Of a stretch of 64,000 nucleotides of DNA, positions 43,672 to 52,693 are shown piece after piece. Below the pieces are notes generated by a model, which searched no databases, was not told the DNA's origin, and worked only from the letters and a program-made list of their open reading frames with translations. Position 1 is the first letter of the stretch. Each line of letters begins with the position of its first letter. The DNA is from Deltaproteobacteria bacterium. Lineage in GTDB: Bacteria; Desulfobacterota; Desulfomonilia; UBA1062. Position numbers and translations under genes: made by a program. The stretch covers positions 474,808 through 538,807 of the forward strand of contig JAHDOV010000004.1 of assembly GCA_018434685.1 (NCBI GenBank), given 5' to 3'.

Positions 43672-46600
43672 CTATTTTATATCCTTATGGTACTGCTGGA
43701 GCGACTTGAGGGTGTCTTTGCCCTTTCTGATCGCGTCGATACCCCTCGCTGCCGCTATGCCCGCCGACAGGGTTGTGATGTAGGACACCTTGTAGCGAAT
43801 CGCAGCTTTGCGGATGTAGGAGTCGTCGTGTTCGCTGAGTTTTCCGCTGGGGGTATTGATGATGAGGTCGTACTCGTTGTTTTTTATGCCGTCCACGATG
43901 TTGGGCCGTCCCTCGTGGACCTTGAGCACCATCTCAGAGGAGATGCCGTTGTCGGCCAGGAACGCATGGGTGTTTCTGGTGGCCTTGATCTTGAATCCCA
44001 GGTCGTCGAACAGACGGGCGACCTCGAGGACAGCAGGCCGTTCCCGCCGGGATACCGTAATGAGCACGGTCCCGTTCTTGGGAAGGATCTGGCCTCCGGC
44101 CTCGGACGCCTTGAAGAAGGCCAGGCCGAAGGATTTGGCCATGCCGAGAACCTCTCCGGTGGAGCGCATCTCCGGGCCGAGCAGCGGGTCGACCTCGGGG
44201 AACATATTGAAGGGGAACACGGCCTCTTTCACCCCGAAGTGCGGGATGGTGTGCGGGTTGAGGTCGAAGTCATTCAGGGTCTTTCCCAGTATGATCTCGG
44301 TGGCGATACGGGCCATGGGGATGTTGCAGACCTTCGAGACCAGGGGCACGGTCCTCGATGCCCTCGGGTTTGCCTCGAGCACGTAGACCGTATCGTTTGC
44401 TATGGCATACTGCATGTTCATGAGCCCGACCACGCCGAGCTCGATGGCTATCTTCCTCGTATATTCGTAGATGGTAACGAGGTGTTTGGAGGGAATGCTG
44501 ATGGGCGGGATCACACAGGCGGAATCGCCGGAATGGATGCCTGCCCGTTCAATGTGCTCCATCACGGCCGGTACGAATGCGCCGGTACCGTCGGATATGG
44601 CGTCTGCCTCAGCCTCGATGGCATCTTCAAGAAACTTGTCGATGAGGATAGGCCGCTCGGGTGTTACCCCCACGGCCGCGTCCACGTATTGCCGCAGCAT
44701 TTCCTCGTCGTGCACCACCTCCATGCCCCGACCGCCCAGGACGTATGACGGCCTGACAATGAGGGGGTACCCGATCCTGTTCGCTACGGCCAGGGCCTGG
44801 TCCAGGTTGCTCGCCATCCCGGATTCGGGCATGGGGATGCCGAGTTTTTTCATGATCTTGTCAAAGTTTTCCCGGTCTTCCGCCAGATCGATGGCCGCAG
44901 GAGAGGTGCCGAGCACCTTGACCCCGGACCTTTCGAGTTCGCCCGCGATATTGAGCGGTGTCTGGCCGCCGAACTGTACGATCACGCCCAGAGGTTTTTC
45001 TTTCTCATAGATGCTGAGCACCTCTTCAACCGTGAGCGGTTCGAAGTAGAGCTTGTTCGAGGTGTCATAGTCTGTGGAAACGGTCTCCGGATTGCAGTTC
45101 ACCATAATGGACTCGTAGCCCATAGCCTTGATGGAGAATGCCGCGTGTACACAGCAGTAGTCGAACTCGATGCCCTGACCGATCCGGTTGGGCCCCCCTC
45201 CGAGCACCATGATCTTGGGGTTGTCGCTGATAGTGACCGTGTCGGGCGCATTGTAGGTGGAGTAGTAGTATTCCGCATCCTCCACGCCGCTGACCGGGAC
45301 GCGGTCCCAGGTATGGCACGCCTTGAGGGCCATGCGCCGCTTGCGGATGTCGGTCTCCTTGATTCCGAGGAGCTGCGAGAGATACCGGTCGGCAAAACCG
45401 TCCTTTTTCGCCTGGATGAGCATCTCGTCCGGCAGGGTCGTGCCCTTGTACGAGATGATCTTCTCTTCCAGGTCCACGAGTTCTTTCATCTGCTCGATGA
45501 ACCATGGCTTGATGTTGGTCTTGGTGTTCAGGTCTTCTATTGAGGCCCCTTTTCTCAGGGCCTCGTACATGATGAACTGGCGTTCGCTCGTGGGCTCTCC
45601 CAGGAGATCGAGGAGCGTTTTCAGGTCTTTCTTGTGGAAATCCTTGGCAAAGCCGAGTCCGTAACGGCCGGTCTCCAGAGACCGGATGGCCTTCTGGAGG
45701 GCCTCCTTGTAGGTCTTCCCGATGCTCATGACTTCGCCCACTGCCCGCATCTGGGTTCCGAGCTTGTCCTGGACACCCTTGAACTTTTCAAAGGCCCACC
45801 TGGCAAATTTCACGACCACGTAGTCTCCGGACGGTTCGTACTTTTCGAGGGTCCCGGCCTTCCAGTAGGGAATCTCATCGAGGGTGAGACCTGCAGCCAG
45901 TTTCGATGAGATCAGGGCGATGGGGAAGCCTGTTGCCTTTGACGCCAGTGCCGAGGAGCGGGATGTCCTCGGGTTTATCTCGATGACCACGACCCTGCCG
46001 GTCTTGGGATCGTGGGCGAACTGGACATTGGTTCCGCCGATGACCTCGATGGCCTCGACAATGGCATAGGAATAGTCCTGGAGCTTTTTCTGAAGCTCTT
46101 GGCTGATGGTGAGCATGGGGGCGGTGCAGAAGGAGTCCCCGGTATGGACGCCCATGGGGTCCACGTTCTCTATGAAGCAGACCGTGATCATGTTGTTTTT
46201 CGCGTCCCGGACAACCTCGAGTTCGAGCTCTTCCCAGCCGAGTACGGATTCCTCCACGAGGACCTGATTGATGAGACTGGCAGCAAGCCCCCTGCTCACA
46301 ATAGTTTTCAGCTCTTCGACATTGTAGACGAGACCGCCGCCTGTTCCCCCCATGGTGTAGGCCGGGCGGATCACCACGGGATAGCCGAGGTCTGCGGCGA
46401 TCTTTTCCGCCTCGTCGATCGTGTATGCAGGCTCGCTCTTCGGGATATCGATTCCGAGGCGTTTCATGGTGTCCTTGAATGCGATCCGGTCTTCGCCCCG
46501 TTCGATGGCGTCGATGTTCACGCCGATGATCTTGACGCCGAATTTGTCGAGGATGCCTTTGCGGGCAAGATCCGAAGAGAGGTTCAGTCCCGATTGTCCG

Positions 46601-46872
46601 CCGAGATTCGGGAGAAGGGCGTCGGGGCGTTCCTTTTCAATGATCGCTGCGATGCTGTCGGTATTGAGGGGCTCGATGTAGGTGATGTCGGCTATTTCCG
46701 GATCGGTCATGATGGTCGCCGGATTCGAGTTCACCAGGACAATCTCGTACCCCAGTTCTCTGAGCGCCTTGCATGCCTGAGTTCCGGAATAGTCAAACTC
46801 GCAAGCCTGCCCGATAACAATAGGCCCTGAGCCGATAATCATTACCTTGTGGATGTCGTCTCTTTTTGGCAT
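43672..46872 (-). CDS. carB: Carbamoyl-phosphate synthase large subunit
   Basis: A full-length 1066-residue single chain. It makes carbamoyl phosphate from bicarbonate, ammonia (from CarA glutaminase) and two ATP, for pyrimidine and arginine synthesis. Two ATP-grasp halves are evident: the N-terminal half starts KVMIIGSGPIVIGQACEFDYSG, and the second starts KIMVLGGGPNRIGQGIEFDYC near residue 560. A C-terminal allosteric domain follows (about 930-1066). GGGGGAAGG precedes the ATG, and a clear promoter lies at 46902-46930. carA is not in the window. Confidence 0.98.
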   Translation of the reverse strand: MPKRDDIHKVMIIGSGPIVIGQACEFDYSGTQACKALRELGYEIVLVNSNPATIMTDPEIADITYIEPLNTDSIAAIIEKERPDALLPNLGGQSGLNLSSDLARKGILDKFGVKIIGVNIDAIERGEDRIAFKDTMKRLGIDIPKSEPAYTIDEAEKIAADLGYPVVIRPAYTMGGTGGGLVYNVEELKTIVSRGLAASLINQVLVEESVLGWEELELEVVRDAKNNMITVCFIENVDPMGVHTGDSFCTAPMLTISQELQKKLQDYSYAIVEAIEVIGGTNVQFAHDPKTGRVVVIEINPRTSRSSALASKATGFPIALISSKLAAGLTLDEIPYWKAGTLEKYEPSGDYVVVKFARWAFEKFKGVQDKLGTQMRAVGEVMSIGKTYKEALQKAIRSLETGRYGLGFAKDFHKKDLKTLLDLLGEPTSERQFIMYEALRKGASIEDLNTKTNIKPWFIEQMKELVDLEEKIISYKGTTLPDEMLIQAKKDGFADRYLSQLLGIKETDIRKRRMALKACHTWDRVPVSGVEDAEYYYSTYNAPDTVTISDNPKIMVLGGGPNRIGQGIEFDYCCVHAAFSIKAMGYESIMVNCNPETVSTDYDTSNKLYFEPLTVEEVLSIYEKEKPLGVIVQFGGQTPLNIAGELERSGVKVLGTSPAAIDLAEDRENFDKIMKKLGIPMPESGMASNLDQALAVANRIGYPLIVRPSYVLGGRGMEVVHDEEMLRQYVDAAVGVTPERPILIDKFLEDAIEAEADAISDGTGAFVPAVMEHIERAGIHSGDSACVIPPISIPSKHLVTIYEYTRKIAIELGVVGLMNMQYAIANDTVYVLEANPRASRTVPLVSKVCNIPMARIATEIILGKTLNDFDLNPHTIPHFGVKEAVFPFNMFPEVDPLLGPEMRSTGEVLGMAKSFGLAFFKASEAGGQILPKNGTVLITVSRRERPAVLEVARLFDDLGFKIKATRNTHAFLADNGISSEMVLKVHEGRPNIVDGIKNNEYDLIINTPSGKLSEHDDSYIRKAAIRYKVSYITTLSAGIAAARGIDAIRKGKDTLKSLQQYHKDIK

Positions 46873-46901
46873 ATACCTTCCCCCTTAAAAAATGCGCTTG
46901 C

Positions 46902-46930
46902 ACTATAGGGAAGCTGCTTGCGCGAGTCAA
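46902..46930 (-). promoter_or_regulatory. Promoter of carB
   Basis: On the minus strand TTGACT (46925-46930) and TATAGT (46902-46907) are spaced by exactly 17 bases. Transcription would start about 22 bases before the carB ATG. Confidence 0.8.
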
Positions 46931-47163
46931 GCCAAAAGGGTGCAGGCTCGGGGGAAAAGCCCCTTTCTCAATAGTCAGTTAAAGGAAATGATTTCAGTGG
47001 TATTCCTCATGGGGCTGCACCCCGGTTCCCGGGGAGCAGTCCTCCGGTGTGAATGGACGCCCGTCAGACACGGCAGTTCTCCGGGAGATATCCTTAAAAC
47101 AAAAGAAGTGGGAAAAAAGAGAAGCGCTCCTTGAAGAGGATTCTCCTGTCTGAGCGTATGCGC

Positions 47164-47191
47164 CCAGGTGCACCCGCAGGGGCGCACCTGG
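47164..47191 (-). terminator. Hairpin downstream of gap
   Basis: Perfect 8-bp arms (47164-47171 and 47184-47191) enclose a short CCC/GGG inner pairing. A T-run occurs only about 50 bases further along the minus strand, so intrinsic termination is uncertain. Confidence 0.4.
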
Positions 47192-47245
47192 ACGGGGAAA
47201 TCAGGTGCAGTGGCCGTGGGGCCCGATCTTCCCGGGAAGTAGGGC

Positions 47246-48256
47246 TTAGAACCCTTTCTGGGCGATATAGTCTGCCAGATCTGCGATACGGCAGGAATAT
47301 CCCCACTCGTTATCGTACCAGGTTACCACCTTTGCCATGTTTCCCTGGAGGACGGAGGTGAATTCGAGATCGATGATGGAAGAGTGTTCGTTGCCCTTGA
47401 AATCGGTGGAGACGAGGGGTCTGTCCTCGCACGCCATGATCCCCTTGAGCGAGGTTCTCGATGCGCGTATGAGGCGGTTCCTCAGCTCTTCCGTGCTGGT
47501 CTCGGTTTTCAGCAGCACAGCGAGATCCACCACGGAAACGGTCGGTGTGGGGACACGGAGCGCGTAGCCGTCCACTTTCCCTTTCAGGTCGGGAATGACC
47601 AGGGATAATGCCTTTGCCGCACCGGTAGAGGTGGGGATGATATTCATGGCTGCTGCCCGGGCTCTCCTCAGGTCTTTGTGGGGCATATCGAGGATCCGCT
47701 GGTCATTGGTATAGGCATGGACCGTGGTCATCAGCCCCTTTTCGATACCGAATGCCTGGTGGATCACCAGGGCGGGCGGCGCGAGACAGTTCGTGGTACA
47801 CGATGCATTTGAGATGATGTGGTGTTTTCTGGGATTGTATTTCTTGTGATTGACCCCCATCACCACGGTGATGTCTTCCTGTTTTGCAGGGGCAGTGATG
47901 ATGACCTTCTTGGCTCCCCCGTAGAGATGGGACGAGGCCTCCGGTCCGGTACGGAACAGCCCGGTACTCTCTATGACGATATCCACGCCCTCATCGTCCC
48001 ACGGGATTGCGGAAGGGTCCCTGTACGAGAAGCTCTTGATCTTGTGGTCATTGATGATGAACGAGTCGCCCTTGACCTTCACGTCGCCGGTGTAATGACC
48101 GTAGTTCGTATCATATAAGAAGAGGTGGGAGTTTGTTTCCACATCGAAGAGATCGTTGACGGCAGCGACCTCGAGGGAGTCGTTGCAGCGTTCCATAATC
48201 GCCTTGAGTACCTGGCGCCCTATTCGACCGAAGCCATTGATTCCTAGGCGGACCAT
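47246..48256 (-). CDS. gap: Glyceraldehyde-3-phosphate dehydrogenase, type I
   Basis: Cytoplasmic glycolytic/gluconeogenic enzyme of 336 residues. The N-terminal NAD loop is [11 protein letters not shown]. The catalytic Cys is in [12 protein letters not shown] near 155 and the catalytic His is in TVHAYTNDQ. The C-terminal [11 protein letters not shown] is standard. The residue after the second NAD strand is Asp (NDLFD), suggesting NAD rather than NADP use. It follows a GAF-domain gene by 12 bases and shares its promoter. Confidence 0.97.
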   Translation of the reverse strand: MVRLGINGFGRIGRQVLKAIMERCNDSLEVAAVNDLFDVETNSHLFLYDTNYGHYTGDVKVKGDSFIINDHKIKSFSYRDPSAIPWDDEGVDIVIESTGLFRTGPEASSHLYGGAKKVIITAPAKQEDITVVMGVNHKKYNPRKHHIISNASCTTNCLAPPALVIHQAFGIEKGLMTTVHAYTNDQRILDMPHKDLRRARAAAMNIIPTSTGAAKALSLVIPDLKGKVDGYALRVPTPTVSVVDLAVLLKTETSTEELRNRLIRASRTSLKGIMACEDRPLVSTDFKGNEHSSIIDLEFTSVLQGNMAKVVTWYDNEWGYSCRIADLADYIAQKGF

Positions 48257-48268
48257 TGCATGCCTCCT

Positions 48269-48832
48269 TTAATTGTCATCGAGACGGTATTTATGGGCTA
48301 TGAGCAGATCGTAATTGGTCTGAAGTGCCTGGTGGAGCCTGGCCTTTTCCAGCGCCAGCGCACTCAGGTTGGCAACCGCGTCCAGAAACTGGATCTCATA
48401 ATCCCTGAATTCCCGGATCTTGTCGGTGTAGACCCGGAGAACCCCGATCACCTTGTTCTCGGTCTTGAGCGGCACGACGATGACCGATTTTATCCCCTCT
48501 GTCCGGGCGCCGGCACCATACTGGAAGTCGGGATCGGTCTGGGCATTCTTGATCCAGATCAGTTCTCCCCTGAGCGCCTTCTGGTCGAGGCCGCTCTCCT
48601 TTATGAGTACCGGACCTTTTCGGATATACCCCTTGGAAAGACCATAGGCCGCCCCCATGATGAGAGACTTTTTCTTGGAATCGAGGAGCCGTATGGATGA
48701 CGCCTTTACCCCGAGTGCCTCGACCACGGATTTGACGATCTGTTCCAGGACCGTGGTCATATCGAGAGAGGCATTGATTACCCGTGCGACGTCATACAAG
48801 GCTATGAAGTAATTCTTTTCTTTATCTTTCAT
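48269..48832 (-). CDS. GAF-domain protein
   Basis: A 187-residue cytoplasmic protein made almost entirely of one GAF domain (about 25-165), with SSIRLLDSKKKSL, VPLKTENKVIGVLRVY and the closing helix ANLSALALEKARLHQAL. There is no kinase, cyclase or DNA-binding output domain. It is the first gene of a two-gene unit with gap, so it may sense a small molecule and modulate central carbon flux or another partner protein. This is inference from position. Confidence 0.82.
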   Translation of the reverse strand: MKDKEKNYFIALYDVARVINASLDMTTVLEQIVKSVVEALGVKASSIRLLDSKKKSLIMGAAYGLSKGYIRKGPVLIKESGLDQKALRGELIWIKNAQTDPDFQYGAGARTEGIKSVIVVPLKTENKVIGVLRVYTDKIREFRDYEIQFLDAVANLSALALEKARLHQALQTNYDLLIAHKYRLDDN

Positions 48833-48921
48833 CCACTACCCCCTTACGCGAGTTCGCCCAATTGGGACAAAAACCGTTTCGTACGGATTGTCCGTTCATG
48901 AAAACATGCATTCTGTTGCAG

Positions 48922-48949
48922 TTAATAATCTGACTCCGCCACGAGTCAA
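48922..48949 (-). promoter_or_regulatory. Promoter of the GAF-gap operon
   Basis: On the minus strand TTGACT (48944-48949) and TATTAA (48922-48927) are 16 bases apart. A GACTC-6-GAGTC inverted repeat overlaps the -35 and spacer. Confidence 0.6.
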
Positions 48950-49005
48950 GTATCCTTTTCGGATTGTTCAATTATTTTCTTCAATTGTTCTGAAAGATTG
49001 AACAT
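48946..49005 (-). CDS. Possible 19-residue peptide
   Basis: A 19-codon frame encoding MFNLSEQLKKIIEQSEKDT is preceded by AAGGAG at 9-base spacing. The frame stays open and protein-like upstream of this ATG without another start codon. It may be a remnant of a longer gene or a short peptide. It ends inside the GAF-gap promoter. Confidence 0.28.
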   Translation of the reverse strand: MFNLSEQLKKIIEQSEKDT

Positions 49006-49060
49006 GTCCGGGTTCTCCTTGTACCGGGAGTTCCTGCGGCCCTGTGGGCATGACGAGCGG

Positions 49061-50353
49061 TCACCGGGTGTCCTCGACCGCGATGGGTGCCCCGGCGATA
49101 TCCTCCAGACGCCGGATGCGTTCCACCAGGGGAGGGTGCGAGTAGTAGAACCAGGCGTATGCGGGGTGGGGGTGGAGGTTGGAAAGATTCTTCCTGGCCA
49201 GGTGCTTCAGCGCGGTGGCAAGGGCGAGCGGATCTGCGGTCAGCAGGCAGGCGTAATCGTCTGCCTGTCGTTCGAAATGGCGTGAGAGCATGCTTGGCAG
49301 GGGGGAGAGGAAAAAGGCGAAGGGTCTGGCAATGATCGTGAGGAGAAAGAGCCCGGCGTAGATGGTGGTTCCCTGGAAGCCGAAGGTGTCGTAGAGGAGG
49401 GGATGGGTTACAAAGGCATATGCCAGATAGAGGATCACGAGAGACAGGCCCATGGACAGGACCAGCTGCTTCCTGATATGCCCCATTTTCCAGTGCCCCA
49501 GTTCGTGGGCCAGCACGGCAGCGATCTCGTCGGTGCTGTGGTCTTCTATGAGGGTGTCGAAGAGCACGATGCGTTTTGCCTTGCCTATCCCGGTGAAATA
49601 GGCATTGGAATGCGTGCTCCTCTTGCCGGCATCCATTTGGTACAGGCCCTTGACATGGATCCCGCTCCGGCTTGCCAGGGCGGTTATGCGATCCTTGAGC
49701 TCACGGTCCTCAATGGGTTCGAACCTGTTGAACAGCGGCGCGATCACGACCGGGTACAGCCAGGTGATCAGGAGCTGAAAACAGATGAAGAAGAGCCACG
49801 CCCACAGCCACCACGTGTTCTGGGCATAAAGGATGAGGCTGAAAAAGACCGCGAGAAAGATTCCCATGACGATGGCGGTGATGATGAGGGATTTGAAAAG
49901 ATCGTTGAACCAGAGCCGCAGCGTCAGCGTGTTGAAGGAGAATCTCTTTTCGATCACGAAATTCCTGTAGAGATCGAAGGGGATCGTGGCAGCGGCCATG
50001 AGCACAGAGCAGGCAAAGAAAAAGAGTATGCCGGAGAAAACAAAGGGCAGACTCAATGCGGTTATCCGATCGTTCAGCCAGGGCAGAAATCCGCTCAGGA
50101 GGATAACGATAATGAGGAGATCCTCTGCAAGGTTCTCGATGGAACCCAGGCGGCTCGTGGCAATGGTGTACTCGCTCATCCGTGCGAGCGAGGACCGGTC
50201 GAGGATGTCCCTGAAACTCTCCGGCACACGATCGCCCACCGATCTCAGGTGCGCGATGTTCAGCCGGTTGAGGAGGAGCCGCACGCCGATATTGAGGGCA
50301 TACGCCACGAGGAACAGTTCAAGAAGCAGGGTAGCATGTATTGTCGTAACCAT
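49061..50353 (-). CDS. M48 family membrane metalloprotease (Ste24-like)
   Basis: A 430-residue integral membrane zinc protease with about seven membrane segments. The catalytic motif HELGHWKMGH lies near residue 290, and the third zinc ligand Glu is probably in RHFERQADDYA near 365. It resembles the eukaryotic-type Ste24/CAAX prenyl protease subgroup rather than HtpX because it is longer and has the extra N-terminal segments. The role is likely quality control of membrane proteins. It lies next to a hairpin and a rubrerythrin-like gene on the same strand. Confidence 0.92.
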   Translation of the reverse strand: MVTTIHATLLLELFLVAYALNIGVRLLLNRLNIAHLRSVGDRVPESFRDILDRSSLARMSEYTIATSRLGSIENLAEDLLIIVILLSGFLPWLNDRITALSLPFVFSGILFFFACSVLMAAATIPFDLYRNFVIEKRFSFNTLTLRLWFNDLFKSLIITAIVMGIFLAVFFSLILYAQNTWWLWAWLFFICFQLLITWLYPVVIAPLFNRFEPIEDRELKDRITALASRSGIHVKGLYQMDAGKRSTHSNAYFTGIGKAKRIVLFDTLIEDHSTDEIAAVLAHELGHWKMGHIRKQLVLSMGLSLVILYLAYAFVTHPLLYDTFGFQGTTIYAGLFLLTIIARPFAFFLSPLPSMLSRHFERQADDYACLLTADPLALATALKHLARKNLSNLHPHPAYAWFYYSHPPLVERIRRLEDIAGAPIAVEDTR

Positions 50354-50432
50354 ATGAGATTTTTACCTTATCAGATAGAGATTAAATATGCCAGCCCCTG
50401 TTGAGGGATGATCCCCTGCACTGGTGCTCCTG

Positions 50433-50453
50433 CCGCCTCCGCGCCGGAGGCGG
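50433..50453 (-). other. Strong GC hairpin between the M48 protease and rubrerythrin-like genes
   Basis: A perfect 9-bp GC-rich stem with a 3-base loop lies about 20 bases after the rubrerythrin-like stop. No T-run follows, so it may be a transcript-protecting structure or a Rho-dependent end. Confidence 0.5.
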
Positions 50454-50474
50454 GCCCCAGGTATCATCGAGCGC

Positions 50475-50942
50475 TTACCCCCCGTCGGTCTGGGGGAATG
50501 CGGAATTGGAATAGAGATACTCCACCTTTTCCTTATGCTTGAGCTCTTCACTGGCAATCTTGCGGAACATCTCCCGGAGCTCTCCCTCGGGATGGAGGTC
50601 TGCCAGTGCGGCGTAGAACTTGTAGGAGTTCAGTTCCCGGTGCGCGGCGAGGAGATACACATCCGAGCTTGCCATGCTCTCCTTGACGGGGGGTTGTTCC
50701 AGGTGTTCGGCGACCCTGTAGTCCACGGGGTGGTTCATTCTCAGGGCGTTCGCGCCGAAACCCCCTTCCCGGTAGCTGATGAGGAATTGTTTGTGCTTTT
50801 TCTCTTCCTCGGCTAACAGCATCAGGGCGTCTTTTGCTGTCTTGTCCCTGAGTCGGGTATGGAGATCCATGTAAAACTCATACGCCTCTTCTTCCCGCTG
50901 GATCGCAATATCGATATAGTCTCCGAGTCGTTTTTCTTCCAT
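50475..50942 (-). CDS. Ferritin-like/rubrerythrin-family di-iron protein
   Basis: A 155-residue four-helix protein with the di-iron pattern AIQREEEAYEFY, LAEEEKKHKQFL, LAAHRELNSYKFY and ASEELKHKEKVEYLY. There is no rubredoxin domain. AGGAGG lies 6 bases before the ATG at 50942; a frame to 50999 is an artefact. Together with the genes at 630 and 4026 this is the third rubrerythrin-class protein in the window, consistent with heavy reliance on peroxide reduction. Its direct neighbours do not suggest a specific donor. Confidence 0.85.
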   Translation of the reverse strand: MEEKRLGDYIDIAIQREEEAYEFYMDLHTRLRDKTAKDALMLLAEEEKKHKQFLISYREGGFGANALRMNHPVDYRVAEHLEQPPVKESMASSDVYLLAAHRELNSYKFYAALADLHPEGELREMFRKIASEELKHKEKVEYLYSNSAFPQTDGG

Positions 50943-51064
50943 GATCGTCCTCCTTTCTGACCTTACAGGAATAAATAGCGCCGAGGCGGGAAAAATCAAT
51001 TTATCCCTGATGGATGCGTTCGAGGATCAAACCGGTACGGCGCAGGGTGCGTGAAGGCCGCGGG

Positions 51065-52693
51065 CTACATCATGGTGAACAGCCACAACAGGCCCATGAA
51101 CGGCAGGATCGTCCAGAGCCCATGCACATAGATGATGAAAATGCGGTTGTCGAAGATGACCTGTTCGTTATAGAAATCGATCCCCTTTGCCAGGAAGAAC
51201 AGGGGCGGAAGGAGTCCATAGGCAAGCGCCGGTGCTATCTTGAGGGGATAGCTCAGAAACAGGACGAGGGCGAGCCCCATGATGGTGTATTCGAGGATGA
51301 GGATGGCCTTGTCTTCATTCATGTATCTGGCCAGGCTCATCCTCCCGATGATTGCATCCCGCTCCATATTCTTGAGCCCGATGAGGATTTCCCCTCCCAG
51401 GTACTGAGTGGATACATAGGCAATGAGCATGACGATATTCGGGTCGATTGCTGTTCCCACGAGGCTCAGCGGGGTAATGACGGATATGAGGATGAAGATT
51501 ACCGCACCGTACATGCTCCGGAGATAGTCTCTCACCCCGCCCACATCGATGAGCGGCCGCAGGAGCGAGACCCCGATCACGAGGAGACCGCTGATCAGGC
51601 CGCAGGAGATGAGACCGAGAGAAACGGCAATGCCGGTGGAGACGGCCCATACGGGCCACTGGCTCGTTTTGCGGGCCGGGCCGGTCGAGGCGAAGGCGAG
51701 GAAGAACACGATGAGCAGAACCGTCCAGTTGTAGGTCTGTCCGCAGAACACGAGCGAGGCCATCGCCACCCCCAGGCTTCCCAGGGAAGAGAGCAGCGGC
51801 GTTTCAGCCAGGACATTGAGCAGGACGTGTTCTATCCCGGAGTTGGCGTGCAGGGCCTTGAGGGCATTGATGCACTCTTCTATGACCCAGTGCGGGGTGG
51901 ATGCACCGGCTATCACAGCCACCTTTGCCGAGTCGTTTATCGTGACACCCTTGAGCTGCTCCGGTGATTCGACCCTGATTACCTCACGGTGTTCCTTAGA
52001 GGCAATCTCCGCAAGGCGTTTGGTGTTTGCGGAATTTTCCCCTCCGATAACGATGAAGGTGTCGTGATCCTTTGAGAGGTCCTTGACCTCGTTCTGCCGG
52101 TCCACCGTGGAGCGGCAGATCGTATCGGAGATATCGAGGATGTCCGCTTTCTCCCTGAGCACCTGGATAATGTCCTTGTAGATGGAGACATCAAAGGTTG
52201 TCTGGGCCACCACGGCGAGCCGTTCTACCTTCCCGAGCCGCCGGGCATCCTCGACATTTTCGACCAGTACCCCCTTGTCTCCTGCGACACCGAGGTGAAC
52301 GTCCATTTCCGGATGGTTCTTGTCTCCCACGATGACGATGAGGTCGGCACTCTTGGCCGCTTTCCTGATGATGGACTGGACCTTGAGCACCATGGGACAG
52401 GCGGCATCTATGACCGTAACCCCCCGTTGTTCGAGGGCCTGTTTCTTGTCCGGGGAGATGCCGTGGGCACGCACGATGGCAATGTCTCCCGGTTTGAGGC
52501 GCTTGTCGTTCACATCGTTAATGATGCCGATGCCGCGGCGCTTGAGGGTTTCAATGACCTGGGGATTATGGATGATCTGGCCCAGGGTGTAGATATGTTT
52601 GTTCGGATTTTCCTGCCGAACCCGGAAAGTGATGTCGATGGCCCTCCTCACCCCGAAGCAAAAACCGGCAAACCGCGCAATGGTTATCTTCAT
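51065..52693 (-). CDS. ispH: IspH (HMBPP reductase) fused to a polytopic membrane domain
   Basis: A 542-residue protein. Residues 1-285 are a complete HMBPP reductase, the last enzyme of the MEP isoprenoid pathway, with 4Fe-4S ligands C12, C99 and C193, plus RAHG and GASTPHWVIEE. Residues 290-542 form about eight or nine membrane segments not found in normal IspH (about 310 residues). This part resembles a UbiA prenyltransferase fold: EILIGLKNMERDAIIGR (435-451) looks like the second Asp motif, but the first NDxxD motif is absent. The start overlaps the tlyA stop by 4 bases. The fusion may channel product at the membrane or anchor the reductase. Confidence 0.88.
   Translation of the reverse strand: MKITIARFAGFCFGVRRAIDITFRVRQENPNKHIYTLGQIIHNPQVIETLKRRGIGIINDVNDKRLKPGDIAIVRAHGISPDKKQALEQRGVTVIDAACPMVLKVQSIIRKAAKSADLIVIVGDKNHPEMDVHLGVAGDKGVLVENVEDARRLGKVERLAVVAQTTFDVSIYKDIIQVLREKADILDISDTICRSTVDRQNEVKDLSKDHDTFIVIGGENSANTKRLAEIASKEHREVIRVESPEQLKGVTINDSAKVAVIAGASTPHWVIEECINALKALHANSGIEHVLLNVLAETPLLSSLGSLGVAMASLVFCGQTYNWTVLLIVFFLAFASTGPARKTSQWPVWAVSTGIAVSLGLISCGLISGLLVIGVSLLRPLIDVGGVRDYLRSMYGAVIFILISVITPLSLVGTAIDPNIVMLIAYVSTQYLGGEILIGLKNMERDAIIGRMSLARYMNEDKAILILEYTIMGLALVLFLSYPLKIAPALAYGLLPPLFFLAKGIDFYNEQVIFDNRIFIIYVHGLWTILPFMGLLWLFTMM

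Larger units (their letters stand above)
46873..47245 (-). other. Gene-free stretch between carB and gap
   Basis: This holds the carB promoter at one end and a hairpin downstream of gap at the other. In between I see no gene. Confidence 0.6.
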
